Assembly: GCA_016840125.1 (NCBI GenBank)
Contig: JAEOSY010000481.1
Location: forward strand, 1-31,151
Direction: 5' to 3'
Source of the DNA: Candidatus Helarchaeota archaeon
GTDB lineage: Archaea > Asgardarchaeota > Lokiarchaeia > Helarchaeales > HEL-GB-A
DNA length: 31,151 nucleotides
In this document: in pieces, positions 24,101-31,151 of the stretch
How the letters are laid out: each line of letters starts with the position of its first letter
Position numbering within the stretch: the stretch's first letter is position 1
Made by a program: the position numbers and the translations under genes
The notes under the pieces: generated by a model
The model's database searches: none
What the model was told of the DNA's origin: nothing
The model's input: only the letters and a program-made list of their open reading frames with translations

Positions 24101-25273
24101 TTATTTGGAGGATTTCTTCATTCGGGGGCGCCTACGTTTTGTCGTCTTTTTTGTGATTAATTTCTGAAGCTCACGCACAAGTACTTCTTTTGCCTTGAGC
24201 TCAGGATAATCTAATTTAGCTTCTATTGCCTCAATAGACCGAACACCAGGAATAAACTCCGATTGCATAACCCCCTCAACATATGCATACTTATCTTCAA
24301 TGTAATTCATGCGTTCTTCAATGATGCTACTTAGTTTAACGACAAGATCAAAGATATTCGTCATCGTATTCAATAGATTTGAGGGAATAGCAGTTTGGCT
24401 GATCGATTTAAGTTGGTCTACCGTGCTTTTTACGCTCTCACGAAAGCCTTGTGCTTTCGGAAGTGCATTGTATATACTGGTAACATAATAATCAAAATTT
24501 TCAGTCAAGTTCGCCTTTTCTAATTGGACATCAATAACAGACCGCAGGCCGATATAATTTTCTCGAAAGTCAGAGGTATCAATAAAATCGGGATCAGCCT
24601 TGTGGAAGAGAATAATGAATGTGGGCTGTTCTTGGAATCTAGTTATGATTTTTAAAACATTATCTAAGTAGTCAAAAACATCTTGGAAGCGATTTGAATC
24701 TTGAATATCAACGACATATAGAATAATATCAACTTCATCAAAAATAATGTTTTTCTCCTCCACCGTGAATTGCTCCCGATATTGTTTCTGTCCTGAAAGA
24801 TCCCAGAGTGACATTTTTAGGCTCTGTAATTCGACCATTTCCCGTAGAATTCCCCTTGTTGGTTTAATATTGAGGAGAGTATCAAGCCCCAAGTCACGCT
24901 GAAGAATGTTAATAACGGATGTTTTACCAGCATTATCTAGTCCAATAACTATAACTTTTTTAATAGTCTGGCGTTGGAACGAATCTGCGGGCGCATCATA
25001 AATTAGGTTTGCTGCTTTTTGCCAATTTGCCCAATCTTCTTTAGAAATCCCGTTTTTTTGGAGAATTTCAATCCCTTTTGGATCTACTACCTTCTTAGCT
25101 AAATCTTCGATTGTTTCAATTTGAAAAAATTGTTCTAAAACTTCAGCTTTCTTGGGATTTATCCCCTTTAAATTAGTCGGGGGGAGTACAAGTATCTCCT
25201 CAATATTGGAGAAATCTATATGAATTTTTAGTAAATTCTGAATCTTAGCAATTGCATCCTTCATTTCTGTCAT
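24101..25273 (-). CDS. Arf/Rag-like small GTPase with N-terminal helix-hairpin-helix domain
   Basis: A 390-residue three-part protein. Residues ~1-95 hold a helix-hairpin-helix-like region (LKGINPKKAEVLEQFFQIET, then a second helical unit). Residues ~105-280 are an Arf-type GTPase: G1 GLDNAGKTS (111-119), switch I Thr in KPTRG (~139), G3 WDLSGQ (157-162), and G4 HKAD (214-217) in place of NKxD, as in Rag/Gtr GTPases (HKMD). Residues ~290-390 are helical with a basic end (KKTTKRRRPRMKK). There is no N-terminal myristoylation glycine. ATG 25273 follows a strong AAAAGGAGAAG site. It lies between the methyltransferase and glycosyltransferase genes. Such GTPases are abundant in Asgard archaea; the cellular role is unproven. 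Confidence 0.85.
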   Translation of the reverse strand: MTEMKDAIAKIQNLLKIHIDFSNIEEILVLPPTNLKGINPKKAEVLEQFFQIETIEDLAKKVVDPKGIEILQKNGISKEDWANWQKAANLIYDAPADSFQRQTIKKVIVIGLDNAGKTSVINILQRDLGLDTLLNIKPTRGILREMVELQSLKMSLWDLSGQKQYREQFTVEEKNIIFDEVDIILYVVDIQDSNRFQDVFDYLDNVLKIITRFQEQPTFIILFHKADPDFIDTSDFRENYIGLRSVIDVQLEKANLTENFDYYVTSIYNALPKAQGFRESVKSTVDQLKSISQTAIPSNLLNTMTNIFDLVVKLSSIIEERMNYIEDKYAYVEGVMQSEFIPGVRSIEAIEAKLDYPELKAKEVLVRELQKLITKKTTKRRRPRMKKSSK

Positions 25274-25360
25274 GCTTTCTTCTCCTTTTGAGAGGTTGTT
25301 ATTTTGTTTATATTATTTTTTTCTTTACTTCGTTATAAAAAAAGTGGTAATCAATGTTGC

Positions 25361-26380
25361 TTATTTTGATTTATGTTCCCTAGCAGCTTCGACCATAACT
25401 TTAATGTTATCAATTGGGGTAGCAAAAGATACTTCACAGCCAGAACTTAGAATAAATCCAGGTTTCATCTCGCTTAATAAACTCTCACACTGCTGCTTAA
25501 TTTCTTGAGGAGTTTTAATTGCCAAATCGGTTGGGGAAATATTCCCGACCAAGCAAACTTTTCTATCTAATGTTTCCTGCACTTCTTTAAGATCAACTTT
25601 CGAGTCAATCTCAAGATAATCAGCACCAGTTTCTGCCATTTTTGCGATAATCGGTTTGGTATTCCCGCAAATATGTAATCCGACTTTGGCTTTCCTTTTT
25701 TTTAACTCAGTAATCAAATTTTTAAGCATTGGGAAGCTGTGTTTTTCGAATAATCTGGGAGATACTAAATCTGAAGATCCGGAGGGATCAGCGATGGTCA
25801 CCATATCTAGACCAGCGTCTATCTTCGCATTTGCGAAAGCCAATGTGGTTTCATAGGAATATTGTAGTAAAGCATCCAAAATATTTTCTTTGTCTCGCAT
25901 TAAACATATCATAAATTCGTTTATCCCTAAAATTAGGCTTCCTAGAGTGAATGGGGCTGGAATATAACTCAAAATTGGTAGATCTTGCGCTTCAGATTTC
26001 AACTTTTTAATAAGAGCCATATTTAATTGAATACGTTCTAATGAACTAGGTTCAAATTTAGGTAGGTTTTCTAATTCTTGTTTAGTTTTTATGAGGGGGT
26101 TCTCGATACTAGGTGGTTTATCAGGGTAGGTCTTCATTGAAGCTCCTAAACTATTAGTAACCAATGTAAATGATCCTTCCCAGCCTGCATAAATCCCATC
26201 ATATCCGCCCAATTTTTGAGAGTTCAGTAAAGCTTCCTTCTGTTTATCGGCTACATCCAAAGCTTCATCAATCCCCATATTGATAAAGTTGGCAGCCGCA
26301 TAGGTCAGTTGGGGAATTACGGGCACACGATCTACTTCTTTCAATGCCAATGCACTCATGACTCGGTCCCTAGATGTCAT
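25361..26380 (-). CDS. MtaA/UroD-family methyltransferase (methylcobamide:thiol type)
   Basis: A 339-residue TIM-barrel protein of the uroporphyrinogen decarboxylase/MtaA superfamily. The start is taken as ATG 26380 because the family motif TSRDRVMSALALKEVDRVPV begins there; GTG codons at 26398 and 26389 are in frame upstream. The zinc ligands typical of methylcobamide:coenzyme M methyltransferases are present: H236-x-C238 (LHICGN) and C314 (SSGCEV). This separates it from true UroD, which lacks them. The expected reaction is methyl transfer from a corrinoid protein to a thiol. No corrinoid protein or substrate methyltransferase (MtaB/MtbB type) is next to it, so the methyl source is unknown. 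It lies 87 bp upstream of the GTPase gene on the same strand. Confidence 0.85.
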   Translation of the reverse strand: MTSRDRVMSALALKEVDRVPVIPQLTYAAANFINMGIDEALDVADKQKEALLNSQKLGGYDGIYAGWEGSFTLVTNSLGASMKTYPDKPPSIENPLIKTKQELENLPKFEPSSLERIQLNMALIKKLKSEAQDLPILSYIPAPFTLGSLILGINEFMICLMRDKENILDALLQYSYETTLAFANAKIDAGLDMVTIADPSGSSDLVSPRLFEKHSFPMLKNLITELKKRKAKVGLHICGNTKPIIAKMAETGADYLEIDSKVDLKEVQETLDRKVCLVGNISPTDLAIKTPQEIKQQCESLLSEMKPGFILSSGCEVSFATPIDNIKVMVEAAREHKSK

Positions 26381-26524
26381 ATCACTCACAATAATCACTT
26401 CAACTGAGAAATAAATAGAAGTAAAATTCGATTGAATTTATACTTATCTTCTCTATTTGGTCCAAATTTGCATCTTTTTTCCTTTGACTGAATTTTTTTA
26501 AAGAATCATTACTGATTGTATGCT

Positions 26525-27055
26525 ATGCCAGTTTTCAAAGTTTGGAAGAAATTTCCCTTCCCCACACTACTTTTACAACAATATTTTATGTGTCACCGCG
26601 TCTGGCAAAAAGCTATGCCATATGAGATTGTGGAAATAACTCCTGAACAGAAATATAGATGGAACTGGCATATCAAGGATAGTATTAATTTTGTGCTTTT
26701 TAAATGGAAATTTGAACACACATTTACATCCGTACAAGAGCAAAATCCGGACCATCTTTTCATTAAATTCGAGAATAGTAATCAAGTAACAAATTTTACA
26801 GGAAAAATACTCTTTACAGAAAAAGTTAAAGCTGAAACACCTGGTGAGATTGAAAATACAGTAACTATCCAGTTTAACAAGTTAGAATTAAAAGATCCGA
26901 TGCTGAACACTGTTAAATTTGCCTTTATCGACATTATGAAACGAGATTACAAGCAATTTCTAAACAATGTCTTTCAATTATTACAACAAAAAGAGGAGCG
27001 AGTGCAAATTTTAGAGGATTGTTACTGGACTGATTATTCAACTATAACTTTCTAA
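26525..27055 (+). CDS. Conserved-looking protein of unknown function, possibly SRPBCC/START-like
   Basis: A 176-residue protein starting at ATG 26525 (a TTG at 26516 is in frame upstream). It has no signal peptide or membrane span. The order of segments, an N-terminal helix, a run of beta strands (INFVLFKWKFEHTFTSVQEQ, LFIKFENSNQVTNFTGKILF, NTVTIQFNKLEL) and a long C-terminal helix (IDIMKRDYKQFLNNVFQLLQ), resembles the SRPBCC/START hydrophobic-ligand fold. This is a shape argument only. It is divergent from the methyltransferase gene with 144 bp between, and is followed by two tandem dyads at 27071-27104. Function is unknown. Confidence 0.6.
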   Translation: MPVFKVWKKFPFPTLLLQQYFMCHRVWQKAMPYEIVEITPEQKYRWNWHIKDSINFVLFKWKFEHTFTSVQEQNPDHLFIKFENSNQVTNFTGKILFTEKVKAETPGEIENTVTIQFNKLELKDPMLNTVKFAFIDIMKRDYKQFLNNVFQLLQQKEERVQILEDCYWTDYSTITF

Positions 27056-27070
27056 AGGATTGCCCAAACA

Positions 27071-27104
27071 TGTTCAAATATGAACAACTGTCAAAAAATT
27101 GACA
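27071..27104. promoter_or_regulatory. Two tandem 16-bp dyads (candidate operators)
   Basis: TGTTCAAATATGAACA (27071-27086) and TGTCAAAAAATTGACA (27089-27104) are each perfect 6-4-6 inverted repeats, share TGT...ACA ends, and lie 18 bp centre to centre. They sit 16 bp after the stop of 26525-27055 and about 80-110 bp before the TATA-like box of the next gene. Confidence 0.5.
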
Positions 27105-27183
27105 AGAAATTCAATTAAGTATGTTTTAAGTCATGATTTAACCATTTTTAAGTAGAAAAAAAGCAATTATTTTTAAGCGATGC

Positions 27184-27193
27184 TTATAATAAA
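27184..27193 (+). promoter_or_regulatory. TATA-like box for the gene at 27244
   Basis: TTATAATAAA. A start about 25 bases downstream would give a short leader of ~25-35 nt containing AGGGGTG (27232-27238) before the coding frame. Confidence 0.5.
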
Positions 27194-27243
27194 TTGCTGA
27201 TCTATTAACTCTAATTACTTTATAGGTCGATAGGGGTGTTAAA

Positions 27244-27723
27244 CTGGAACCTCAAAAATTAGATCCAGAAGTAAAATGGCGTTCATTAATTGGACTTCTT
27301 TTTAATTACATTGTAGCGGTTCACAATGCACTTGTTGAAAAGGTTGAAGGAAAAACAGTTGATGAAATCCAAAAAAAACTCGCTGTTGATTTCTGGGCAG
27401 AACAATCGCAAGCCTTTATTGACCTTTTTGACCTCAAACAAAACAACGTACGGGATGCGCATGCTTTAAAACGAATTTTCGCAGCTCTATTTGATATTAA
27501 ATATGAAACAATATCGGAAAATGATGAAGAGGTCGTTGATTTGATGGAATATTCAACGTGTCCATATAGAGTAGCTCTAGAGCCGCTTTGGAATGGTATA
27601 TGTGATGCTTGTGGATTCATAGGACAGATTTTCATCAATAAATTAGATCCGAATATTAAACATAGGGTTATTGTTGATGGTAATGTATGCCGTCATATCA
27701 CCAAACTTAAAAAGAAAATCTAG
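27244..27723 (+). CDS. Cys-containing protein of unknown function with probable CTG start
   Basis: The frame is open from 27226 (after TAG 27223-27225) to TAG 27721-27723 and reads as a normal protein (LEPQKLDPEVKWRSLIGLLF, then FWAEQSQAFIDLFDLKQNN). No ATG, GTG or TTG occurs in frame before 27541, deep inside the conserved-looking part. CTG 27244 is six bases after AGGGGTG, so it is the proposed start, giving 159 residues. An indel in the assembly is the main alternative: GTG at 27236 is in another frame. The C-terminal part holds CPYR, CDACG and VCRH, possibly a metal site; there is a weak resemblance to the L-2-amino-thiazoline-4-carboxylate hydrolase-like family. No signal peptide. Function is unknown. 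Confidence 0.6.
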   Translation: MEPQKLDPEVKWRSLIGLLFNYIVAVHNALVEKVEGKTVDEIQKKLAVDFWAEQSQAFIDLFDLKQNNVRDAHALKRIFAALFDIKYETISENDEEVVDLMEYSTCPYRVALEPLWNGICDACGFIGQIFINKLDPNIKHRVIVDGNVCRHITKLKKKI

Positions 27724-27889
27724 TCGTTCTAAAAAGTGAATTTTATTATACCCTTCTCCAACAAATTAATCCAAGTTTAATTATAAAAATGAAATTGACG
27801 AGAACGTTTGCCGCCACTACACCCAACGGAAAGAAGCGTAGGCAAGATACGTCACTAATTTTATAAACATCGATACGGTCATTGTAATT

Positions 27890-28294
27890 ATGGAAATTCA
27901 ACATCGCCGCTATTTATTGTCTTACCATAAAAGCAGTTTCTATGGGTTTTGGAAAAGTATTTTGGATAACCCTCCTTGTATGAAACCTGGGACTGCTCGT
28001 AATAAACAATTCTCCTATGAATTAGAAGCTATACACGATGGTGCGAACCATTTGCTCTATCTAGATCTGATGGGGGACCCCATCGACCTTGGTGGAGTGG
28101 AAAAGCAGCTCGCTAAATACAAGATTGCGCGTTTAGAACCGCCAGGCGAGCCAGATAGTCTCGTTCTAATAGTCGATCGATCACCCGATTCAGGGGCAAC
28201 GCATATGTTTCGAGCGTACTGCCGAAACAAGGGGCTTGTGATTAAGGGGAAGGAAATCCATCACGAGGATCGCGTTTTAAAAGTATCGCGTTAG
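27890..28294 (+). CDS. Hypothetical protein
   Basis: A 134-residue protein starting at ATG 27890 with only a weak GGTCA upstream, ending in TAG. I recognise no family. The middle (ANHLLYLDLMGDPIDLGGVE) and end (PDSLVLIVDRSPDSGATHMF) look like alternating strand and loop. No signal peptide, membrane span or cysteine cluster is present. Both the gene and the ~90 bp before it are visibly richer in G+C than the neighbours, which hints at a different origin. It is convergent with the regulator gene, 16 bp apart. Function is unknown. Confidence 0.5.
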   Translation: MEIQHRRYLLSYHKSSFYGFWKSILDNPPCMKPGTARNKQFSYELEAIHDGANHLLYLDLMGDPIDLGGVEKQLAKYKIARLEPPGEPDSLVLIVDRSPDSGATHMFRAYCRNKGLVIKGKEIHHEDRVLKVSR

Positions 28295-28310
28295 AGTTTA
28301 TTTTACTCTT

Positions 28311-29399
28311 TCAATCCAAATAACTGGATATGAAAGTATATGCCTTTCGATAAAGTGACATTAACTGGAGATTGTATTTTATAAAACCAAGAACTTTATC
28401 ATATCCATTTAAGGCGTGAAGCCTCGCCTTGTCGTTCTCCAATTCCAGTTTAAGGTCCTTAAATTTTGATTCCCATTTAAAGATCGCGTCAAATCCCTTA
28501 AGTCCAGTTACTATAAAGGACTTGTGAAAGGATAGCAAGGAGTAATAATTCTTCCGGGCAGTGTTGTTAGAAATAAGAGCCTTAATGACAGTTTTTTTGA
28601 TTTTTTCGATGTAACCCTTTTTAACAAGGTAATTCAAAGCTTCAGAAATTTTGCCACGTGAGAGCCCTGTGAGTTGTTGTATTCGATCCTGTGTGAGAAT
28701 TTTCCGCGTAATGAATAAAACAAAGATAATAAGATTATACCTCTTGAGTACGGAGTAGGATGATTGATGTAAGAAAAATTCAAGCAGATCATCCTCAATG
28801 TTCTTAACTTTTGGATCAAAAGTTACGGTCCCATTCTCTAAATCAGTGAGATTCAGTTTTTTTGAGGGGAACTTCCATTTCGATTTATTAAATTTTAGTT
28901 GGGAATTCTTAAGAGTTCGAAGATAGGCTTGGTACCACCCAAACGTTTGAGTAATTTCAGTCAACCGTGTGTGTAATAGTTCAGATCCCGTTAAAGATTC
29001 ATTGCGATACATCTCAAGTTCTGCGATCTTCTCTTTGAGAAAATTGATTTCTGGAATTAGGTCACCAAGGGCTTCGTCCACGGAGTCGTCTGAGGGAAAG
29101 TTAGAGGAATAAATATATTCATGCGTCCCCTTGACCATCTCTTTTTTAACATATCGAATGTTAACTAGATTCGTTAAATGTGTGGAAATTGTAGAGATTG
29201 AAAATTGTGTCAGTTCCTTTAGTTGTTGTTGAGTCAGTTGGCCGTGGATTGATAAATATGTCATTATTATAGCGACTCTAGTTGAGACCTCATTGTATTC
29301 AGCTCTTGCTTTACGGTAATCAACTAATTCTTTTTCAATCGCTCGAACCCGTCCCTCAAAAAGATGATTTGATTTATCTTGTGACTCTTTTTTTAACAT
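28311..29399 (-). CDS. Transcription regulator with two winged-helix domains
   Basis: A 362-residue protein with two MarR/GbsR-like winged helix-turn-helix units. The first, at about residues 40-100, has LTQQQLKELTQFSISTISTH and a wing region VKKEMVKGTHEYIYSS. The second, at about 217-285, has LTQDRIQQLTGLSRGKISEA, LNYLVKKGYIEKI and its own wing. A helical linker with coiled-coil character separates them, and a helical end follows. Two recognition helices in one chain suggest it can bind a palindrome or paired sites as a monomer or dimer. ATG 29399 follows GGAATT. The divergent promoter region carries a duplicated palindromic site, so it probably controls itself and the genes at 29536-30484. 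The inducer is unknown. Confidence 0.75.
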   Translation of the reverse strand: MLKKESQDKSNHLFEGRVRAIEKELVDYRKARAEYNEVSTRVAIIMTYLSIHGQLTQQQLKELTQFSISTISTHLTNLVNIRYVKKEMVKGTHEYIYSSNFPSDDSVDEALGDLIPEINFLKEKIAELEMYRNESLTGSELLHTRLTEITQTFGWYQAYLRTLKNSQLKFNKSKWKFPSKKLNLTDLENGTVTFDPKVKNIEDDLLEFFLHQSSYSVLKRYNLIIFVLFITRKILTQDRIQQLTGLSRGKISEALNYLVKKGYIEKIKKTVIKALISNNTARKNYYSLLSFHKSFIVTGLKGFDAIFKWESKFKDLKLELENDKARLHALNGYDKVLGFIKYNLQLMSLYRKAYTFISSYLD

Positions 29400-29442
29400 A
29401 ATTCCATTAATAAAAGCTCTTAGATATTATTTAAATCTTTTT

Positions 29443-29526
29443 AAAATTCGAATTATATGAAAAGACTTAAATATTACAATTGATGATAATTAATTGAGTT
29501 TATCAAAATTCGAATTATATGAAAAG
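29443..29526. promoter_or_regulatory. Duplicated 22-bp operator-like sites flanking a TATA-like box
   Basis: A perfect 22-bp direct repeat occurs at 29443-29464 and 29505-29526, 62 bp apart start to start, each containing the palindrome AATTCGAATT. Between them lies TTAAATATT (29467-29475), a TATA-like box for rightward transcription. The second copy runs into the ribosome binding site of 29536. The layout fits repression by the divergent two-HTH regulator. Confidence 0.65.
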
Positions 29527-29535
29527 GTGAAAAAA

Positions 29536-29832
29536 ATGCAACCAATTGAATGGGTCTTTACAATTTTATCATTTATCGCGTTTTACTTCTTCTTTGGGAA
29601 AAAAGCAAGCCAACCCAGTTTCAGGCTGAAAGGATTTGTATTATCAGTTATAATTTCGATACTAATGTCCGTCTTTTGCTTCTCAATTGGAGTTTTGAGT
29701 ATAGCAGTCATTAATATCATTTATACCTTCTTAAATTTAATTGGTATTTACAATTGTTATAACGAAAGCAAATCGAATAAGTTAAATTCTGCAGATAAAG
29801 GGTTGTGTAATGATGTCGCAAAAACTAATTAA
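29536..29832 (+). CDS. Small three-span membrane protein, possibly SemiSWEET/PnuC-like
   Basis: A 98-residue protein. The start is ATG 29536 because AAAGGTG sits 8 bases before it; the in-frame TTG 29494 would place the operator copy inside the coding sequence. Three membrane spans are visible: IEWVFTILSFIAFYFFFG, LKGFVLSVIISILMSVFCFS and IAVINIIYTFLNLIGIYN. The layout and the final LNLIGIYN-type helix resemble half-transporter proteins of the SemiSWEET or PnuC kind, but the match is only by shape. Its last 23 bases overlap the next gene, so the two are probably one operon. Confidence 0.6.
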   Translation: MQPIEWVFTILSFIAFYFFFGKKASQPSFRLKGFVLSVIISILMSVFCFSIGVLSIAVINIIYTFLNLIGIYNCYNESKSNKLNSADKGLCNDVAKTN

Positions 29833-30484
29833 TGAATTAGATTTAGATGGTCTGAGAAATACCTTCCTTAAATATACGCGAATAGCCTTTGAGAGCCTCC
29901 CAGATTTGGGGATAACAAGTATTCTTGATATCGGTTGCGGTCCGGGGGGTCCAACTATTTTATTAGCCAAATTGAGTAAAGGGACAATAATAGGAGTTGA
30001 TATTGATCAAAATGGCATAGAAGAATTAAACAGAAAGATAGTAAAAGAAGGTCTTTCAGAGCGTGTTAGAACTGTTATGTCATCCTTTCTCAAGTTGGAC
30101 ATCCCTAAGGAAAGTTTTGATCTCATCTGGGCAGAGGGGGTGATAAATGAGATTGGTCATAAGAAAGCTTTTAAAGAATGTTACCGATTACTTAAATTTG
30201 ATGGGTTCTTGGTTCTTCATCATGATGTTAAGGTTATGAAAAGCCAGCTTAAAAAACTCTCTAGTTATGGGTTTAAATTAATCTCTTCCATTCCGTTGCC
30301 TGAGGACGCTTGGTGGGATGAATATTATAAACCTCTTGAACTTCGAATCACAAAATTACGTGATAAATATAAGGACGACCCAGAAGCTCATGCAATATTT
30401 GAAAGGCATAAAAAAGAGATAAATATGGTCAGAGCAAATCCGAAAGCCTTTAGTTCAGCTTTTTATATTCTTCAAAAATCTTAA
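29810..30484 (+). CDS. Class I SAM-dependent methyltransferase
   Basis: A 224-residue Rossmann-fold methyltransferase. Motif I ILDIGCGPGG lies at residues 38-47, the acidic ribose-binding loop IIGVDID at ~60-66, and FDLIWAEGVINEIG marks the end of strand 4. The N-terminus (KYTRIAFESLP) and the lack of a clear substrate motif prevent assignment of a target; small-molecule methylation is typical of this shape. ATG 29810 or 29813 follows AAAGGG in the end of the preceding gene, with which it overlaps by 23 bp. It is probably co-regulated with the small membrane protein by the upstream two-HTH regulator. Confidence 0.8.
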   Translation: MMSQKLINELDLDGLRNTFLKYTRIAFESLPDLGITSILDIGCGPGGPTILLAKLSKGTIIGVDIDQNGIEELNRKIVKEGLSERVRTVMSSFLKLDIPKESFDLIWAEGVINEIGHKKAFKECYRLLKFDGFLVLHHDVKVMKSQLKKLSSYGFKLISSIPLPEDAWWDEYYKPLELRITKLRDKYKDDPEAHAIFERHKKEINMVRANPKAFSSAFYILQKS

Positions 30485-30570
30485 CGGTCGCATTAATGTA
30501 AACGTAATTGTGAATGAGCTATAAAATCAAATAATGTCAATTTTATAAGGATTAAATAAAAAAGAAGGAA

Positions 30571-31151
30571 TTATTTCCCCTTAAAGACGGCTTCCCGTTT
30601 TTCTTTTAAGGCTTTAATCGATTCCCGCATGTCACCAGAGGTGGCCACTTTACCTAACGCTTTATTTTCCAGATCTAGGGCTTGGCTTACAATATCAATT
30701 AGAGGCTTGTGTAATAATCGTTTCATCCACTTCAGTGCAAGGGTCGGTCCTTTGGGAGGAATTAGGCGTAGTGCCTGTTCACGGGTATGAGCCATTAGTT
30801 TATCTTTAGGGAGGACTGCATTAACAAGACCTAACTCAAGAGCCTGTTGTGCAGTAATTTTATCGCCAAAAAACATCAATTCTTTCGCCTTTTGGAATCC
30901 TAAGAGGAGGGGGAGCAACCATGAGGTCGCAAATTCTGGAACAATTGCCCGTTTAATGAAGTAAAGTCCAATCCATGCATCATCCGACATATAAATTAAA
31001 TCTGCACAGGTTAGGGGCATAGTAAATCCCGCACCAACAGCGAGACCATTAACTGCAGCAATTACGGGCTTTTCAAATTTCCAAAATTTTAAACATAATT
31101 TCTTTTGGGCAATATCCATAATATTAATTTCTTCTTTAAGTTCGGGGGGAA
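30571..31151 (-). CDS. Enoyl-CoA hydratase/isomerase-family protein (5' end outside window)
   Basis: The frame is open to the right edge, so the N-terminus is missing; the ATG at 31119 is internal. The visible ~190 residues match the crotonase fold: KPVIAAVNGLAVGAGFTMPL forms the second part of the oxyanion hole and CoA site, then CADLIYMSDDAWIG, the catalytic-loop region AIVPEFATSWLLPLLLG, and KITAQQALELGLVNAVLP. The first oxyanion-hole segment (usually AFCAGADL-like) lies beyond the edge. The Glu in VPEF is in the position used by several hydratases and isomerases. Substrate is unknown. A role in fatty-acid or acyl-CoA metabolism is expected from the family; the SCP2-domain protein is 11 kb away and not linked. 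Confidence 0.85.
   Translation of the reverse strand, partial: PPELKEEINIMDIAQKKLCLKFWKFEKPVIAAVNGLAVGAGFTMPLTCADLIYMSDDAWIGLYFIKRAIVPEFATSWLLPLLLGFQKAKELMFFGDKITAQQALELGLVNAVLPKDKLMAHTREQALRLIPPKGPTLALKWMKRLLHKPLIDIVSQALDLENKALGKVATSGDMRESIKALKEKREAVFKGK

Noticed and set aside
27789..27866. A 25-codon frame before the gene at 27890 as a small gene or leader.
   Set aside because: No ribosome binding site, low information content and no repeat or conserved motif.

Overview
The window looks like a chromosomal segment of an AT-rich archaeon, most likely an Asgard (Lokiarchaeia-like) lineage. The supports are an Arf/Rag-type small GTPase fused to a helix-hairpin-helix domain, proteins with longin/roadblock-like domains, a giant secreted Ig-like repeat protein with a cytosolic tail, a surface protein ending in a PGF-like C-terminal anchor, a corrinoid-type methyltransferase of the MtaA/UroD family and an HdrD-like iron-sulfur protein. 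TATA-like boxes and GAGGT-type ribosome binding sites are archaeal in style. The taxonomic call is inference from gene content. I saw no rRNA, tRNA, CRISPR array or insertion sequence.

Layout. 1-2838 (+) is a redox operon: the 3' end of a molybdopterin oxidoreductase fused to an NfnA/SudB-type flavin reductase, followed by its NfnB/GltD-type partner. 2872-13385 (-) holds cell-surface genes: a seven-bladed propeller protein, then a giant Ig-like repeat protein interrupted by an in-frame TAG. A fragment of a second gltD-like gene lies between them at 4696-4764. 13521-15607 holds a PKD-domain protein without a signal peptide and two paralogous proline-rich zinc-ribbon proteins with a repeated PEWLE motif. 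16004-18786 (+) is a three-gene cassette: helical-repeat protein, longin-like protein, helical-repeat paralogue. A GC-rich RNA-structure candidate and a nested palindrome precede the third gene. 18837-20879 (-) holds an SCP2-domain protein and an HdrD-like Fe-S protein. 20944-23256 (+) is a tandem pair of unknown membrane proteins. 23259-26380 (-) is a probable operon of methyltransferase, GTPase and glycosyltransferase. 26525-28294 (+) holds three small unknown genes, one with no ATG/GTG/TTG start. 28311-30484 is a two-HTH regulator divergent from a small membrane protein and a methyltransferase, with a duplicated palindromic site between them. The right edge cuts an enoyl-CoA hydratase-family gene.

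How the genes may work together. The first two genes probably form a molybdopterin-dependent, NAD(P)H-linked flavin complex. The surface proteins, longin-like domains, helical-repeat proteins and GTPase are the parts expected of an Asgard membrane or signalling system, but no direct link between them is shown by sequence. Most small-gene functions remain unknown.
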